DNA of 33,479 nucleotides from Clostridiales bacterium. Its GTDB lineage: Bacteria > Bacillota > Clostridia > Christensenellales > UBA1242. Shown one piece after another: positions 26,997 to 33,479 of the stretch; position 1 is the first letter of the stretch, and each line of letters opens with the position of its first letter. The stretch lies in assembly GCA_015069385.1 (NCBI GenBank), contig SVIS01000002.1, positions 1 to 33,479 of the forward strand. The letters run 5' to 3'. A program made the translations under genes and the position numbers. Under the pieces are notes generated by a model. It did not search any database and was not told where the DNA came from. It saw only the letters and a list, made by a program, of their open reading frames with translations.

Positions 26997-27944
26997 TTAT
27001 AAAGTTTTTTCTTTATTTTTTAAGATTTTAAATTCACCAAAAATATATTTTTTAATTTCATTTTCACCATATATTTGTTTTAGTTTTTCTAATTCTTGTT
27101 CTGTAACTTTTATAAAATTATTAGTTAGAATTTCTTTAGCATATTCCATATTATCACAATTAATAGCAAATTGTACAAGACCTTGGCGAGTTTTTTCGGA
27201 ATTATATAAATACATAGTTGCTAAAACCTCAGACAAACTTTGTTTATTTGGTTTATTTATTAATTTATTTAAAATTTTATTTTGGTAGTCTTTAAGTACA
27301 AGTTCTGGCAAATTATTGCAATAATATAAATCTTTATGCATTAAATATAAATTTTTTAATAAACGATTAGTTGCTTCTTTAGGTGTTTCTAATTTAAAAC
27401 TTTGTTTAGGGCAATATTCATTTAAAAACTTTTTTGTATAATCATAACCTTCTTGCCTAGCCAAAATTTCGTTTTTATTATGAATATAGTAATACATTGT
27501 TATTCCTCCAGCAAGGTCATAATCATAATCAGTAATTTTTAATAACAAATTATATATTATACCATTAGGATACGAAAACATATATTCATATTTATTTGTT
27601 TGAGTTGTTAAAACTATATTGTTATAAAAATCAGTTTTTGCATGAGAAAATTCATGAAATATAGTGTTTAATAAAATAGGTAAGTATTCTATTTTTTTTA
27701 CTTTTTTTAAATGTTTTAATGACACTTTTATTTTGCCATCTTTAAACATTCCTAAGCAATCTATTTTTTCGAACGATAATGTAATTTGATTTACATTAGA
27801 GCCAACCATAGACTCCGCCAAACATAAATATATAATTTTTAATGCAGATGCTATATTAGGTTTTTGTAAATATTGATGAAATGCTTGAGTAGTTTCTTCT
27901 TTATTAATATTTGGTTTAATAATAACTTCTTGTATTTTTTTCAT
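26997..27944 (-). CDS. Putative zinc metallopeptidase-like protein (HExxH), unknown family
   Basis: 315 residues, no signal peptide or membrane segment. A zincin motif HEFSH at 97-101 follows a hydrophobic helix (LPILLNTIF). A plausible third ligand is Glu159 in NEILARQEG, 58 residues later; such an E-x-x-A-R helix is common in zincins. The C-terminal half is helical and Lys/Asn-rich. I cannot place it in a named family. It stands alone between clpX and rsmE with its own promoter (27951-27979) and terminator. There is no Shine-Dalgarno; the promoter predicts transcription starting at the ATG. Peptidase activity is inferred from the motif only. Confidence 0.75.
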   Translation of the reverse strand: MKKIQEVIIKPNINKEETTQAFHQYLQKPNIASALKIIYLCLAESMVGSNVNQITLSFEKIDCLGMFKDGKIKVSLKHLKKVKKIEYLPILLNTIFHEFSHAKTDFYNNIVLTTQTNKYEYMFSYPNGIIYNLLLKITDYDYDLAGGITMYYYIHNKNEILARQEGYDYTKKFLNEYCPKQSFKLETPKEATNRLLKNLYLMHKDLYYCNNLPELVLKDYQNKILNKLINKPNKQSLSEVLATMYLYNSEKTRQGLVQFAINCDNMEYAKEILTNNFIKVTEQELEKLKQIYGENEIKKYIFGEFKILKNKEKTL

Positions 27945-27950
27945 GAAAAT

Positions 27951-27979
27951 ATTTTATCATTATATTAATCTTATGTCAA
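27951..27979 (-). promoter_or_regulatory. Promoter predicting a leaderless mRNA for the HExxH gene
   Basis: Minus-strand TTGACA (27974-27979), 17 bp, TAAAAT (27951-27956), then 6 nt to the ATG at 27944. Near-consensus boxes at exact spacing put +1 at the start codon. Confidence 0.75.
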
Positions 27980-27983
27980 CGAG

Positions 27984-28009
27984 CAAAAAATACACCGGCA
28001 TAGCCGGTG
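27984..28009 (-). terminator. Rho-independent terminator after clpX
   Basis: Minus strand: CACCGGC, 3-nt loop, GCCGGTG, then TA and six T. Overall it is the most GC-rich hairpin seen here and lies right after the clpX stop at 28015. Confidence 0.93.
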
Positions 28010-28014
28010 GATTT

Positions 28015-29316
28015 TTATTCATTAACTACTTTTTCTTTGGGTTCTTCTTCTGTTTTACGAACAATAATTGGAGAAGTGTTATCATTTATAACACTAGGAG
28101 TTATAACAATTTTTTGTATAGTTTTGTCAACTGGAGCACTATACATTATATTTAACATATGGTCCTCAAGTATTGTTCTTAATCCTCTTGCACCAGTTTT
28201 TAATTCAATTGCTTTTCTTGCAACTGTTTTTATTGCTTCTTGGTCAAACTCTAAATCTATTTTATCCATTTCAAGAAGTTTTTTATATTGTTTTACAATG
28301 GCATTTTTTGGTTCTGTTAATATTTTAACTAAAGCATCTTCATCTAGGTCTTTTAAACCAACAACAACAGGAAGTCTACCAACAAACTCTGGAATTAAAC
28401 CATATTTAATAAAATCTTGTGGTGTTACTTGTTTAAAATAGTTTTCAAGTTTGTCCTCTTTTTGTTTTTTTACCTCGGCATTAAAGCCTAAACTAGAAGT
28501 TGTTAATCTATTTTTAATAACTTTTTCTAAACCTACAAATGCACCTCCACAAATAAATAAAATATTTGTTGTATCTATTAATATATTTTCTTGTTGTGGA
28601 TGTTTTCTACCACCTTGTGGTGGAACACTTGCAGTTGTACTCTCTATAATTTTCAAAAGTGCTTGCTGCACACCCTCACCCGACACATCACGTGTAATTG
28701 ATGTATTTTCATTTTTACGAGTAATTTTATCAATTTCGTCAATATAAATAATACCACGTTCGGCTTTTTTTATATCGTAATCTGCATTTTGAATTAGTTT
28801 TAATAAAATATTTTCTACGTCATCACCAACATAACCAGCTTGTGTTAGCGTAGTTGCATCAGCGCAAGCAAAAGGTACTTTTAATATTTTTGCCAATGTT
28901 TTTGCAAGCAAAGTTTTGCCACAACCTGTTGGACCTACCATTAAAATATTACTTTTATCGAGTTCGACATAATCATCGTAACCAGTTTCTTTTTCTTTAT
29001 CGGAATTTTCTAATTTATAATTTATTCTTTTATAGTGATTATAAACGGCAACTGAAAGTACTTTTTTTGCGTCATCTTGACCAATTATATACTTATCTAA
29101 TTCATTTTTTATTTGTTCCGGCATTGGTAAATCAATTTTACCAAGTTTTTTTTCTGGTATACTTTGATGCATAATTTCGCGACAAATTTCCACACAATCA
29201 TCGCATATGAATGCTTGTGCGTTTGGGCTAGAAATTAATTTTTTTGCAACCCTTTGTGGTTTACCACAAAAAGAGCATTTCATTTCTCTATCGGTTGTTT
29301 GTTGATTACTACTCAT
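28015..29316 (-). CDS. clpX: ATP-dependent Clp protease ATP-binding subunit ClpX
   Basis: AAA+ unfoldase feeding ClpP. 433 residues. The N-terminal zinc-binding domain has Cys14, Cys17, Cys38 and Cys41; Walker A GPTGCGKT is at 128-135 and Walker [11 protein letters not shown] follows. Also present are sensor regions and the ClpP-docking loop in the LGF form ([10 protein letters not shown]). It starts 2 nt after the clpP stop with AAGGGA as ribosome site. Last gene of tig-clpP-clpX. Confidence 0.98.
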   Translation of the reverse strand: MSSNQQTTDREMKCSFCGKPQRVAKKLISSPNAQAFICDDCVEICREIMHQSIPEKKLGKIDLPMPEQIKNELDKYIIGQDDAKKVLSVAVYNHYKRINYKLENSDKEKETGYDDYVELDKSNILMVGPTGCGKTLLAKTLAKILKVPFACADATTLTQAGYVGDDVENILLKLIQNADYDIKKAERGIIYIDEIDKITRKNENTSITRDVSGEGVQQALLKIIESTTASVPPQGGRKHPQQENILIDTTNILFICGGAFVGLEKVIKNRLTTSSLGFNAEVKKQKEDKLENYFKQVTPQDFIKYGLIPEFVGRLPVVVGLKDLDEDALVKILTEPKNAIVKQYKKLLEMDKIDLEFDQEAIKTVARKAIELKTGARGLRTILEDHMLNIMYSAPVDKTIQKIVITPSVINDNTSPIIVRKTEEEPKEKVVNE

Positions 29317-29318
29317 GC

Positions 29319-29927
29319 TTAATCCCTTTTACTAAAAATTTTGTCTATTAAACCATATTCAAGTGCTTCATCAGCAGACATATAAAAGTCTCTATCAGTG
29401 TCTTTTTGAACTTTTTCTAGCGGTTGAGAAGATTGTTCACTTAAAATTTTATTTATTTTATCTTTTATTTTTTTAATATGGTTTGCTTGAATTTCTATAT
29501 CACTTGCTTGCCCTTTGGCACCGCCTAATGGTTGATGAATCATTATTTCGCTATTAGGCAAGGCAAAGCGTTTGCCTTTGGCACCACTTGACAATAAGAA
29601 TGCACCCATTGAAGCAGCCAAGCCAACACATATTGTAGTTACATCACATTTAATAAAATTCATAGTATCGTAAATGGCAAGCCCTGCACTAACACTACCA
29701 CCCGGACTATTAATATATAACGAAATGTCTTTTTCTGGGTCTTTTCCTTCTAAAAAAATAAGTTGTGCAACAATGCTGTTTGCGGTTTCATCTGTAATTT
29801 CACCTGATAAAAATATAATTCTATCTTCTAAAAGCCTTGAATAAATATCGTATGACCTTTCGCCACTTGTGGTTTGGTCTACAACCATTGGTACTAACAT
29901 AACATCTCCTTTATTTAAGACTGGCAA
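29319..29927 (-). CDS. clpP: ATP-dependent Clp protease proteolytic subunit ClpP
   Basis: Serine protease barrel partner of ClpX; 202 residues, normal length. Catalytic triad: Ser106 in GLAASMGAF, His131 in MIHQPLGG, and the Asp of DTDRDFYMS near 176-180. The substrate-binding strand [11 protein letters not shown] is present. AAAGGAG Shine-Dalgarno. A stem-loop lies between tig and this gene. Confidence 0.98.
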   Translation of the reverse strand: MPVLNKGDVMLVPMVVDQTTSGERSYDIYSRLLEDRIIFLSGEITDETANSIVAQLIFLEGKDPEKDISLYINSPGGSVSAGLAIYDTMNFIKCDVTTICVGLAASMGAFLLSSGAKGKRFALPNSEIMIHQPLGGAKGQASDIEIQANHIKKIKDKINKILSEQSSQPLEKVQKDTDRDFYMSADEALEYGLIDKIFSKRD

Positions 29928-29952
29928 AAAGCTCTTCTTGCCTTTTGCCAGT
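29920..29952. repeat. Stem-loop between tig and clpP, with a third repeat copy at 29977-29987
   Basis: Perfect 10-bp inverted repeat ACTGGCAAAA / TTTTGCCAGT around a 13-nt loop, without a T tail, so not a simple terminator on the coding strand. A further TTTTTTGCCAG at 29977-29987 gives a second possible partner for the clpP-proximal arm. Possible switch, RNA-processing or stability element. Confidence 0.65.
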
Positions 29953-29994
29953 TAACTTTCTTTATTTAGTATACACTTTTTTGCCAGATTTAAA

Positions 29995-31281
29995 TTAGGC
30001 TAAAGTGTTGTTTTTTGTAAGAAAATCAATAACTTTATCCATAAGCAAGTCATTTTTAATATATGCAAGATTTTGAGCATTTATTGATTTTTTATACTCA
30101 TCGAGTGTCTTTTTATATTTTTCCGCATCTTTAGACAATCTTGAATCTAATTCTTCGTCTGAAACAATAATTGATTCTGTAGTTATTAATTTTTCTAAAA
30201 CAAGTCTTGTTTTTACTGCATTTTCTGCTTGTGGTTTATAACTTGCACGTAAATCTTCTGGTGTTGTGTTTACATATTTGCAATATGTTGCAATATCTAA
30301 GCCTTGATAAGAAAGACGCATTTCGAAATCACGAATAAACATATCTAATTGTCTTTCTATTAAAACTGCTGGAATTTCAACAGTTGAGTTCTCTACTACT
30401 TTTGCTATTAAACGATTTTCGTTTTCTCTTTTAGCATGCTCGTTTGCTGTTTCTTGCATATGTTTTCTTAAATCTGACTTATAGTCTTCCAATGTTTCAA
30501 ACTCGGAAATATTTGAAGCAAATTCATCATTTAATTCTGGTAATTCTTTATTTTCAATTTTGTGTAAAACTATTTTAAAAACTGAAGCTTTACCTTTTAA
30601 ATCTTCTGCAGGATAATCTTCAGGGAAAGTAACATTAATATCCCTTTCTTCTCCAACTTTCATACCAACAATTTGGTCTTCAAAATTGTCAATAAAACTA
30701 TGCGAACCAAGTTCTAAGCGATAATTTTCAGCCTTACCACCTTCAAATTCTTTGCCATCTACACTACCAGTAAAGTCGATGGTAACAAAATCACCAAGTT
30801 TTGCTTCAGTACCATTAGGCGCTTCTACAAATCTTGCACCACGTTCTTGGGCTTGCTTTAATTCTTTTTCTATTTTAGCCTCATCAACATTTTCTACATA
30901 TTTTTCTACTGTTAAGCCTTTATAATCGCCAAGTTTCACTTCTGGAAGAAGTGGTGCCTTAGCAGTTAAAACCAAACCAGATTCATCAAATTTATTAACT
31001 TCTAATGTTGGTTGGTCAATAATTTCGAGCCCTGTGTTTTCGCTTAAAAATTTACCATATTCATCTGCAAAAGCCATATCAAGTGCTTCATCATAAAAAA
31101 CACCTGAACCATAATTCTTTTCAATTATTTTTCTAGGTGCAGCACCTTTTCTAAATCCTTGAATATTAAATTTGCCTTTATTTGCTTGATATGCTTTTTC
31201 TACATATTCATTCCAATCTTTACTTTCAACAGTAATTTTTACTTCGACTTCATTATTTTCGTTTTTAACTATTTCGTACAT
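29995..31281 (-). CDS. tig: Trigger factor
   Basis: Ribosome-bound folding chaperone with peptidyl-prolyl isomerase activity. I start at the ATG at 31281 (428 residues, MYEIVKNENN...), which has AAAGGAG 11 nt upstream; the frame to 31347 extends into the promoter. The N-terminal ribosome-docking loop GFRKGAAPRKIIE, the FKBP-type domain (GDFVTIDFTGSVDGKEFEGG...FPEDYPAEDLKGK) and the long helical C-terminal arms are all visible. First gene of tig-clpP-clpX, a common order in Firmicutes. Confidence 0.97.
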   Translation of the reverse strand: MYEIVKNENNEVEVKITVESKDWNEYVEKAYQANKGKFNIQGFRKGAAPRKIIEKNYGSGVFYDEALDMAFADEYGKFLSENTGLEIIDQPTLEVNKFDESGLVLTAKAPLLPEVKLGDYKGLTVEKYVENVDEAKIEKELKQAQERGARFVEAPNGTEAKLGDFVTIDFTGSVDGKEFEGGKAENYRLELGSHSFIDNFEDQIVGMKVGEERDINVTFPEDYPAEDLKGKASVFKIVLHKIENKELPELNDEFASNISEFETLEDYKSDLRKHMQETANEHAKRENENRLIAKVVENSTVEIPAVLIERQLDMFIRDFEMRLSYQGLDIATYCKYVNTTPEDLRASYKPQAENAVKTRLVLEKLITTESIIVSDEELDSRLSKDAEKYKKTLDEYKKSINAQNLAYIKNDLLMDKVIDFLTKNNTLA

Positions 31282-31318
31282 GTATGTAATAACTCCTTTA
31301 AAAAATTGTACTGAGTGA

Positions 31319-31347
31319 AATATATCACATTTTAAAATTTTTTTCAA
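31319..31347 (-). promoter_or_regulatory. Promoter of tig-clpP-clpX
   Basis: Minus-strand TTGAAA (31342-31347), 17 bp, TATATT (31319-31324) with a TG one base upstream of the -10 (extended -10). Leader about 31 nt. No CtsR or CIRCE operator was seen. Confidence 0.7.
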
Positions 31348-31405
31348 CCTTTTATACTCTTTATTTTTATGTTCATTGATAAAAAATTTGTTACAAACTT
31401 TTTTT

Positions 31406-31437
31406 AAAAAAATACTTCCAAAAATGGAAGTATTTTA
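31406..31437 (-). terminator. Rho-independent terminator after the PHP gene
   Basis: Minus strand: AATACTTCC, 6-nt loop, GGAAGTATT followed by T. Lies right after the stop at 31440. Confidence 0.9.
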
Positions 31438-31439
31438 AA

Positions 31440-32921
31440 TTATTTTTCTTGCTCAGATGCAGACAAAGGTTCTGGAAGTTTATAATTCATTAATGAACTT
31501 ATTGCTGCATTGCGTTTATTATAATAGTGTTTCATATCATGTTTTAATTCCTGAATTATTCTAGGATTATGACGTAATAGTTTTTGAAATTTTGCATTTG
31601 ATTCATCATATATTTCAGTTATTTGCTTATATGTGTCATATGATATTAAATTTCTATGTTTTTGAATTTTGGTTAAAAGTTCTCTCATTCCAAGTACTAC
31701 GTTTTCGGCATATAAATTTAATCTTAATAAAAGTTTTGCTTGCTTTTTAGGACTATCAACATTTGCTGCAATTTCATCAAATCTTCGTGCTACTTCAACA
31801 AGTTCCTCAAGCCTTTGTTTTAAAAATTCATTTAATGTTTCTTTTCTCTGTTCTATTAATTGTTGTTGGCTACTTTCAATACCAGAAACACTAATATTTA
31901 ATAATTTCTCACAAAATGCATTAGGAATAATTTCTCCTTTATCATTTTTTATTATAGTTTTATTAGGAAGTGTATGTGGTTTTTTTTCAACTAAATGCTC
32001 CACTGCACTTAAACCTGCAACTACTATAGGAGTAAAATCTGATGATACATAATTTGCTTCTTTTTTATAAGTTGCTTCTACACATTTACTAAATACTTTG
32101 CCTATTTTTTTCTGTGAGTGTAAATGTTCACCATGATAATCGCTACCAGCTGTTTCATACATTCCTCTATCTAAACAAATATCAGAAATTACTGTATCTA
32201 ATCTTGATGCAAAATTTGTAGAATAATATTTTTCTAATCCAGAAACTTTATAACCACAAACACTTTCAAAAGCATCTAAAAAATATTTTAAAACAGTATA
32301 TTGGTCTTTTACGTAACCTAAATCAGTATTATTTAAATATTTGCTACTACTTGGGACATATAAATCAGATAATTGTTTACCTTCCTTGCCTGCAATATAT
32401 CGTAACCCTGAAGTTGTTGCACGAATTAAACAAGGATGTGCAATAACAAGTTCTCCACCTGCGTTTTTTATTAGCCTTGAAACATCACTTAATTTTAATC
32501 TTCCCATAGATGCTGCTTCGCGAACATAATCAACATAATTTAATATATATGGTGATATAAGTCTGTCTAGTTCATTCATGTTAAAAGGTATTTTATGTTG
32601 GTTGGCATATTCTTTTACACAATTTAAAAATTCTTTTTTAAATTGTGCATTTTTGGGTAGATTAGCCATACTTTCAAATGCTGTAAAAGGAATATTAATA
32701 TTATATGTTTCGTTAATTATTCTTCTTGCAGCACAAATTTGAATACCTACATTATCTTCTTTTGTATACTCTAAATGAGCAATCTTTGAATAGGCAATAA
32801 GTTCTGGATTATTTTCATCATAACCATAAGCTAGAGTATGACATCTGGTAAAAATTCTTTCTCCATTAAAATAGTTAGCCATTTCAATTAAGTCAGTAGT
32901 AAATTCAATACCATTAATCAA
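31440..32921 (-). CDS. PHP-domain phosphoesterase, C-terminal fragment (frame broken upstream)
   Basis: Carries the second half of a PHP active site: GIEFTT (Glu), an AHPCL His, GLEKYYS, and TAGSDYHG with its Asp and His. The last 200 or so residues form a helical, coiled-coil-like extension (around RKETLNEFLKQRLEELVEV) of unknown role. There is no ATG or Shine-Dalgarno at its start, only an in-frame TTG at 32921, and the open frame continues up to the G9 tract at 32941-32949. It is therefore the continuation of the frame beginning at 33147. Removing one G from the tract joins the two into 568 codons plus stop. Confidence 0.85.
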   Translation of the reverse strand: MINGIEFTTDLIEMANYFNGERIFTRCHTLAYGYDENNPELIAYSKIAHLEYTKEDNVGIQICAARRIINETYNINIPFTAFESMANLPKNAQFKKEFLNCVKEYANQHKIPFNMNELDRLISPYILNYVDYVREAASMGRLKLSDVSRLIKNAGGELVIAHPCLIRATTSGLRYIAGKEGKQLSDLYVPSSSKYLNNTDLGYVKDQYTVLKYFLDAFESVCGYKVSGLEKYYSTNFASRLDTVISDICLDRGMYETAGSDYHGEHLHSQKKIGKVFSKCVEATYKKEANYVSSDFTPIVVAGLSAVEHLVEKKPHTLPNKTIIKNDKGEIIPNAFCEKLLNISVSGIESSQQQLIEQRKETLNEFLKQRLEELVEVARRFDEIAANVDSPKKQAKLLLRLNLYAENVVLGMRELLTKIQKHRNLISYDTYKQITEIYDESNAKFQKLLRHNPRIIQELKHDMKHYYNKRNAAISSLMNYKLPEPLSASEQEK

Positions 32922-32931
32922 CTTAACATGA

Positions 32932-33147
32932 TTAAATGTACCCCCCCCCTACAGCCTTCATTATCTCTTGAGCTTTTTTTGCACCAAGAATTGTATTATG
33001 GTCGGCGATAGAAATTACGCAATCTTTACCTGTTTGTTCGGCACGTTTTTGCGCTTTTTCAAGTACTTGTTCAATTGTAATATCGCACATATCTTCATCA
33101 GAAAATTCTGTATGAATATGCATATCAACAAATGAATAATCTTTCAT
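32932..33147 (-). CDS. PHP-domain phosphoesterase, N-terminal fragment (truncated by G9 tract)
   Basis: 71 codons from an ATG with a GGGG-type ribosome site (AAGGGGAAAAATA). It contains the first PHP motifs: DMHIH (His10, His12), the SDEDM acidic motif and ADHN (Asp49-Asn51). After AQEIMKAV the frame enters nine G and stops at once (GGGYI, stop). PHP enzymes of the TrpH/YciV type hydrolyse phosphoesters, such as nucleoside bisphosphates or RNA ends, using metals bound by His and Asp residues from both fragments, so this product alone should be inactive. It starts 14 nt after the small gene at 33162-33455. Confidence 0.8.
   Translation of the reverse strand: MKDYSFVDMHIHTEFSDEDMCDITIEQVLEKAQKRAEQTGKDCVISIADHNTILGAKKAQEIMKAVGGGYI
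32941..32949. repeat. Homopolymer tract C9/G9 inside the PHP gene
   Basis: Nine C on the plus strand, reading GGG GGG GGG in the gene. With nine, the frame ends five codons after GTA; with eight, it reads GGG GGG GGT ACA and stays open to 31440. Same length as the tract at 207-215. Confidence 0.95.
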
Positions 33148-33161
33148 TATTTTTCCCCTTA

Positions 33162-33455
33162 TTATTTAAATAAATTATAAAAGTATTGTTTTAAGTCTTG
33201 CTTAAAACTATTATTTTTAATTAAATTATCAAACAATTGTTTCGCTTCTTGTTTTTTATTAATTCTTGTTAAATTTTCAATATATAATAGTTTAACAAAT
33301 ATATTTTTTGTTTCTAGTTGTGTAAAATAATAGTCAATTTGTTTTTCATTACTATTAATACTTTCTTTAATTAATTTGTCTAAATCATCATATAAATCAT
33401 CGTTATCTTCTTCGCCACCAAGTTCGTCTTGAGAACGCCTATATTTTTTTGCCAT
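33162..33455 (-). CDS. Small hypothetical protein upstream of the PHP gene
   Basis: 97 residues from the ATG at 33455 (MAKKYRRSQDELGG...). A TTG codon two triplets upstream is in frame but less likely. A short basic start is followed by an acidic stretch (EEDNDDLYDDLDK) and a Lys/Asn-rich helical C-terminus; no membrane segment and no family recognised. A TAAAAT lies 5 nt before the ATG and no Shine-Dalgarno is visible, suggesting a leaderless start; any -35 falls outside the window. It precedes the PHP gene by 14 nt in one operon. Confidence 0.65.
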   Translation of the reverse strand: MAKKYRRSQDELGGEEDNDDLYDDLDKLIKESINSNEKQIDYYFTQLETKNIFVKLLYIENLTRINKKQEAKQLFDNLIKNNSFKQDLKQYFYNLFK

Positions 33456-33479
33456 AACCAATTTTAACTCAATTGTTTT

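Noticed and set aside
28007..28441. 144-codon plus-strand frame
   Set aside because: Antisense to clpX, whose motifs are intact; AT-rich codon bias leaves long antisense frames.
29953..29976. clpP promoter with TATACT (29968-29973)
   Set aside because: No acceptable -35 at 16-18 bp; kept only as a remote possibility.
31282..31347. N-terminal extension of trigger factor
   Set aside because: Overlaps the promoter; the ATG at 31281 has the ribosome site and the family's normal start.
31440..33147. PHP gene as a plain decayed pseudogene
   Set aside because: Only one lesion, at a slippage-prone G9 run, with every motif and the rest of the frame intact; switching or a read error fits better.

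Overview
The window comes from a strongly AT-rich, low-GC Gram-positive chromosome. DUF4364, a TIGR04086-type membrane protein, HemZ and the order yebC-ruvCAB-queA-tgt-...-secDF-recJ-relA-hemZ all point to Clostridia, probably an uncultured or reduced gut-type lineage (inference). TGA is used as a stop (relA ends in an ATGA overlap with hemZ) and Trp is TGG, so this is not a code-4 Mollicute. Almost everything is on the minus strand; one plus-strand block lies at about 3.5-7.4 kb. No tRNA, rRNA, CRISPR array or insertion sequence was seen.

Layout. (1) 1-314: 5' end of a secreted or surface protein gene whose promoter carries a run of nine G between -35 and -10. (2) 315-3267: ftsA-ftsZ-hypothetical operon with a consensus promoter. 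(3) 3398-7443: an orphan gene, then a DUF4364 regulator with an ABC-2 ATPase/permease pair. (4) 7442-14028: recJ-relA-hemZ-secreted domain protein. (5) 14131-16609: secD-secF. (6) 16735-17613: an ankyrin-like gene. (7) 17628-24097: trmH/spoU-yebC-ruvC-ruvA-ruvB-queA-tgt-28-codon membrane ORF-TIGR04086 protein. (8) 24108-26972: rsmE-mtaB-HIT-marR. (9) 26962-27979: a lone HExxH protein. (10) 27984-31347: tig-clpP-clpX. (11) 31406-33455: a small hypothetical gene and a PHP-domain phosphoesterase broken by a second run of nine G. Most units are framed by readable promoters and hairpin terminators.

Most interesting signals. Two G9 tracts, the only long G/C runs I saw, sit exactly where slippage would switch expression: one sets a 16-bp promoter spacer and the other breaks a PHP gene that becomes one 568-codon frame if a single G is removed. 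This suggests phase variation, with assembly or sequencing error as the alternative for the PHP gene. Several genes have a -10 box 5-9 nt before ATG and no Shine-Dalgarno, suggesting leaderless mRNAs. The export accessory complex looks degenerate: SecD and SecF lack the conserved TM4 Asp motifs, and a 28-residue membrane peptide sits where yajC is expected. The Rel enzyme has lost the residues of its ppGpp hydrolase site. The scfA/scfB slot before secD holds an ankyrin-like gene instead.
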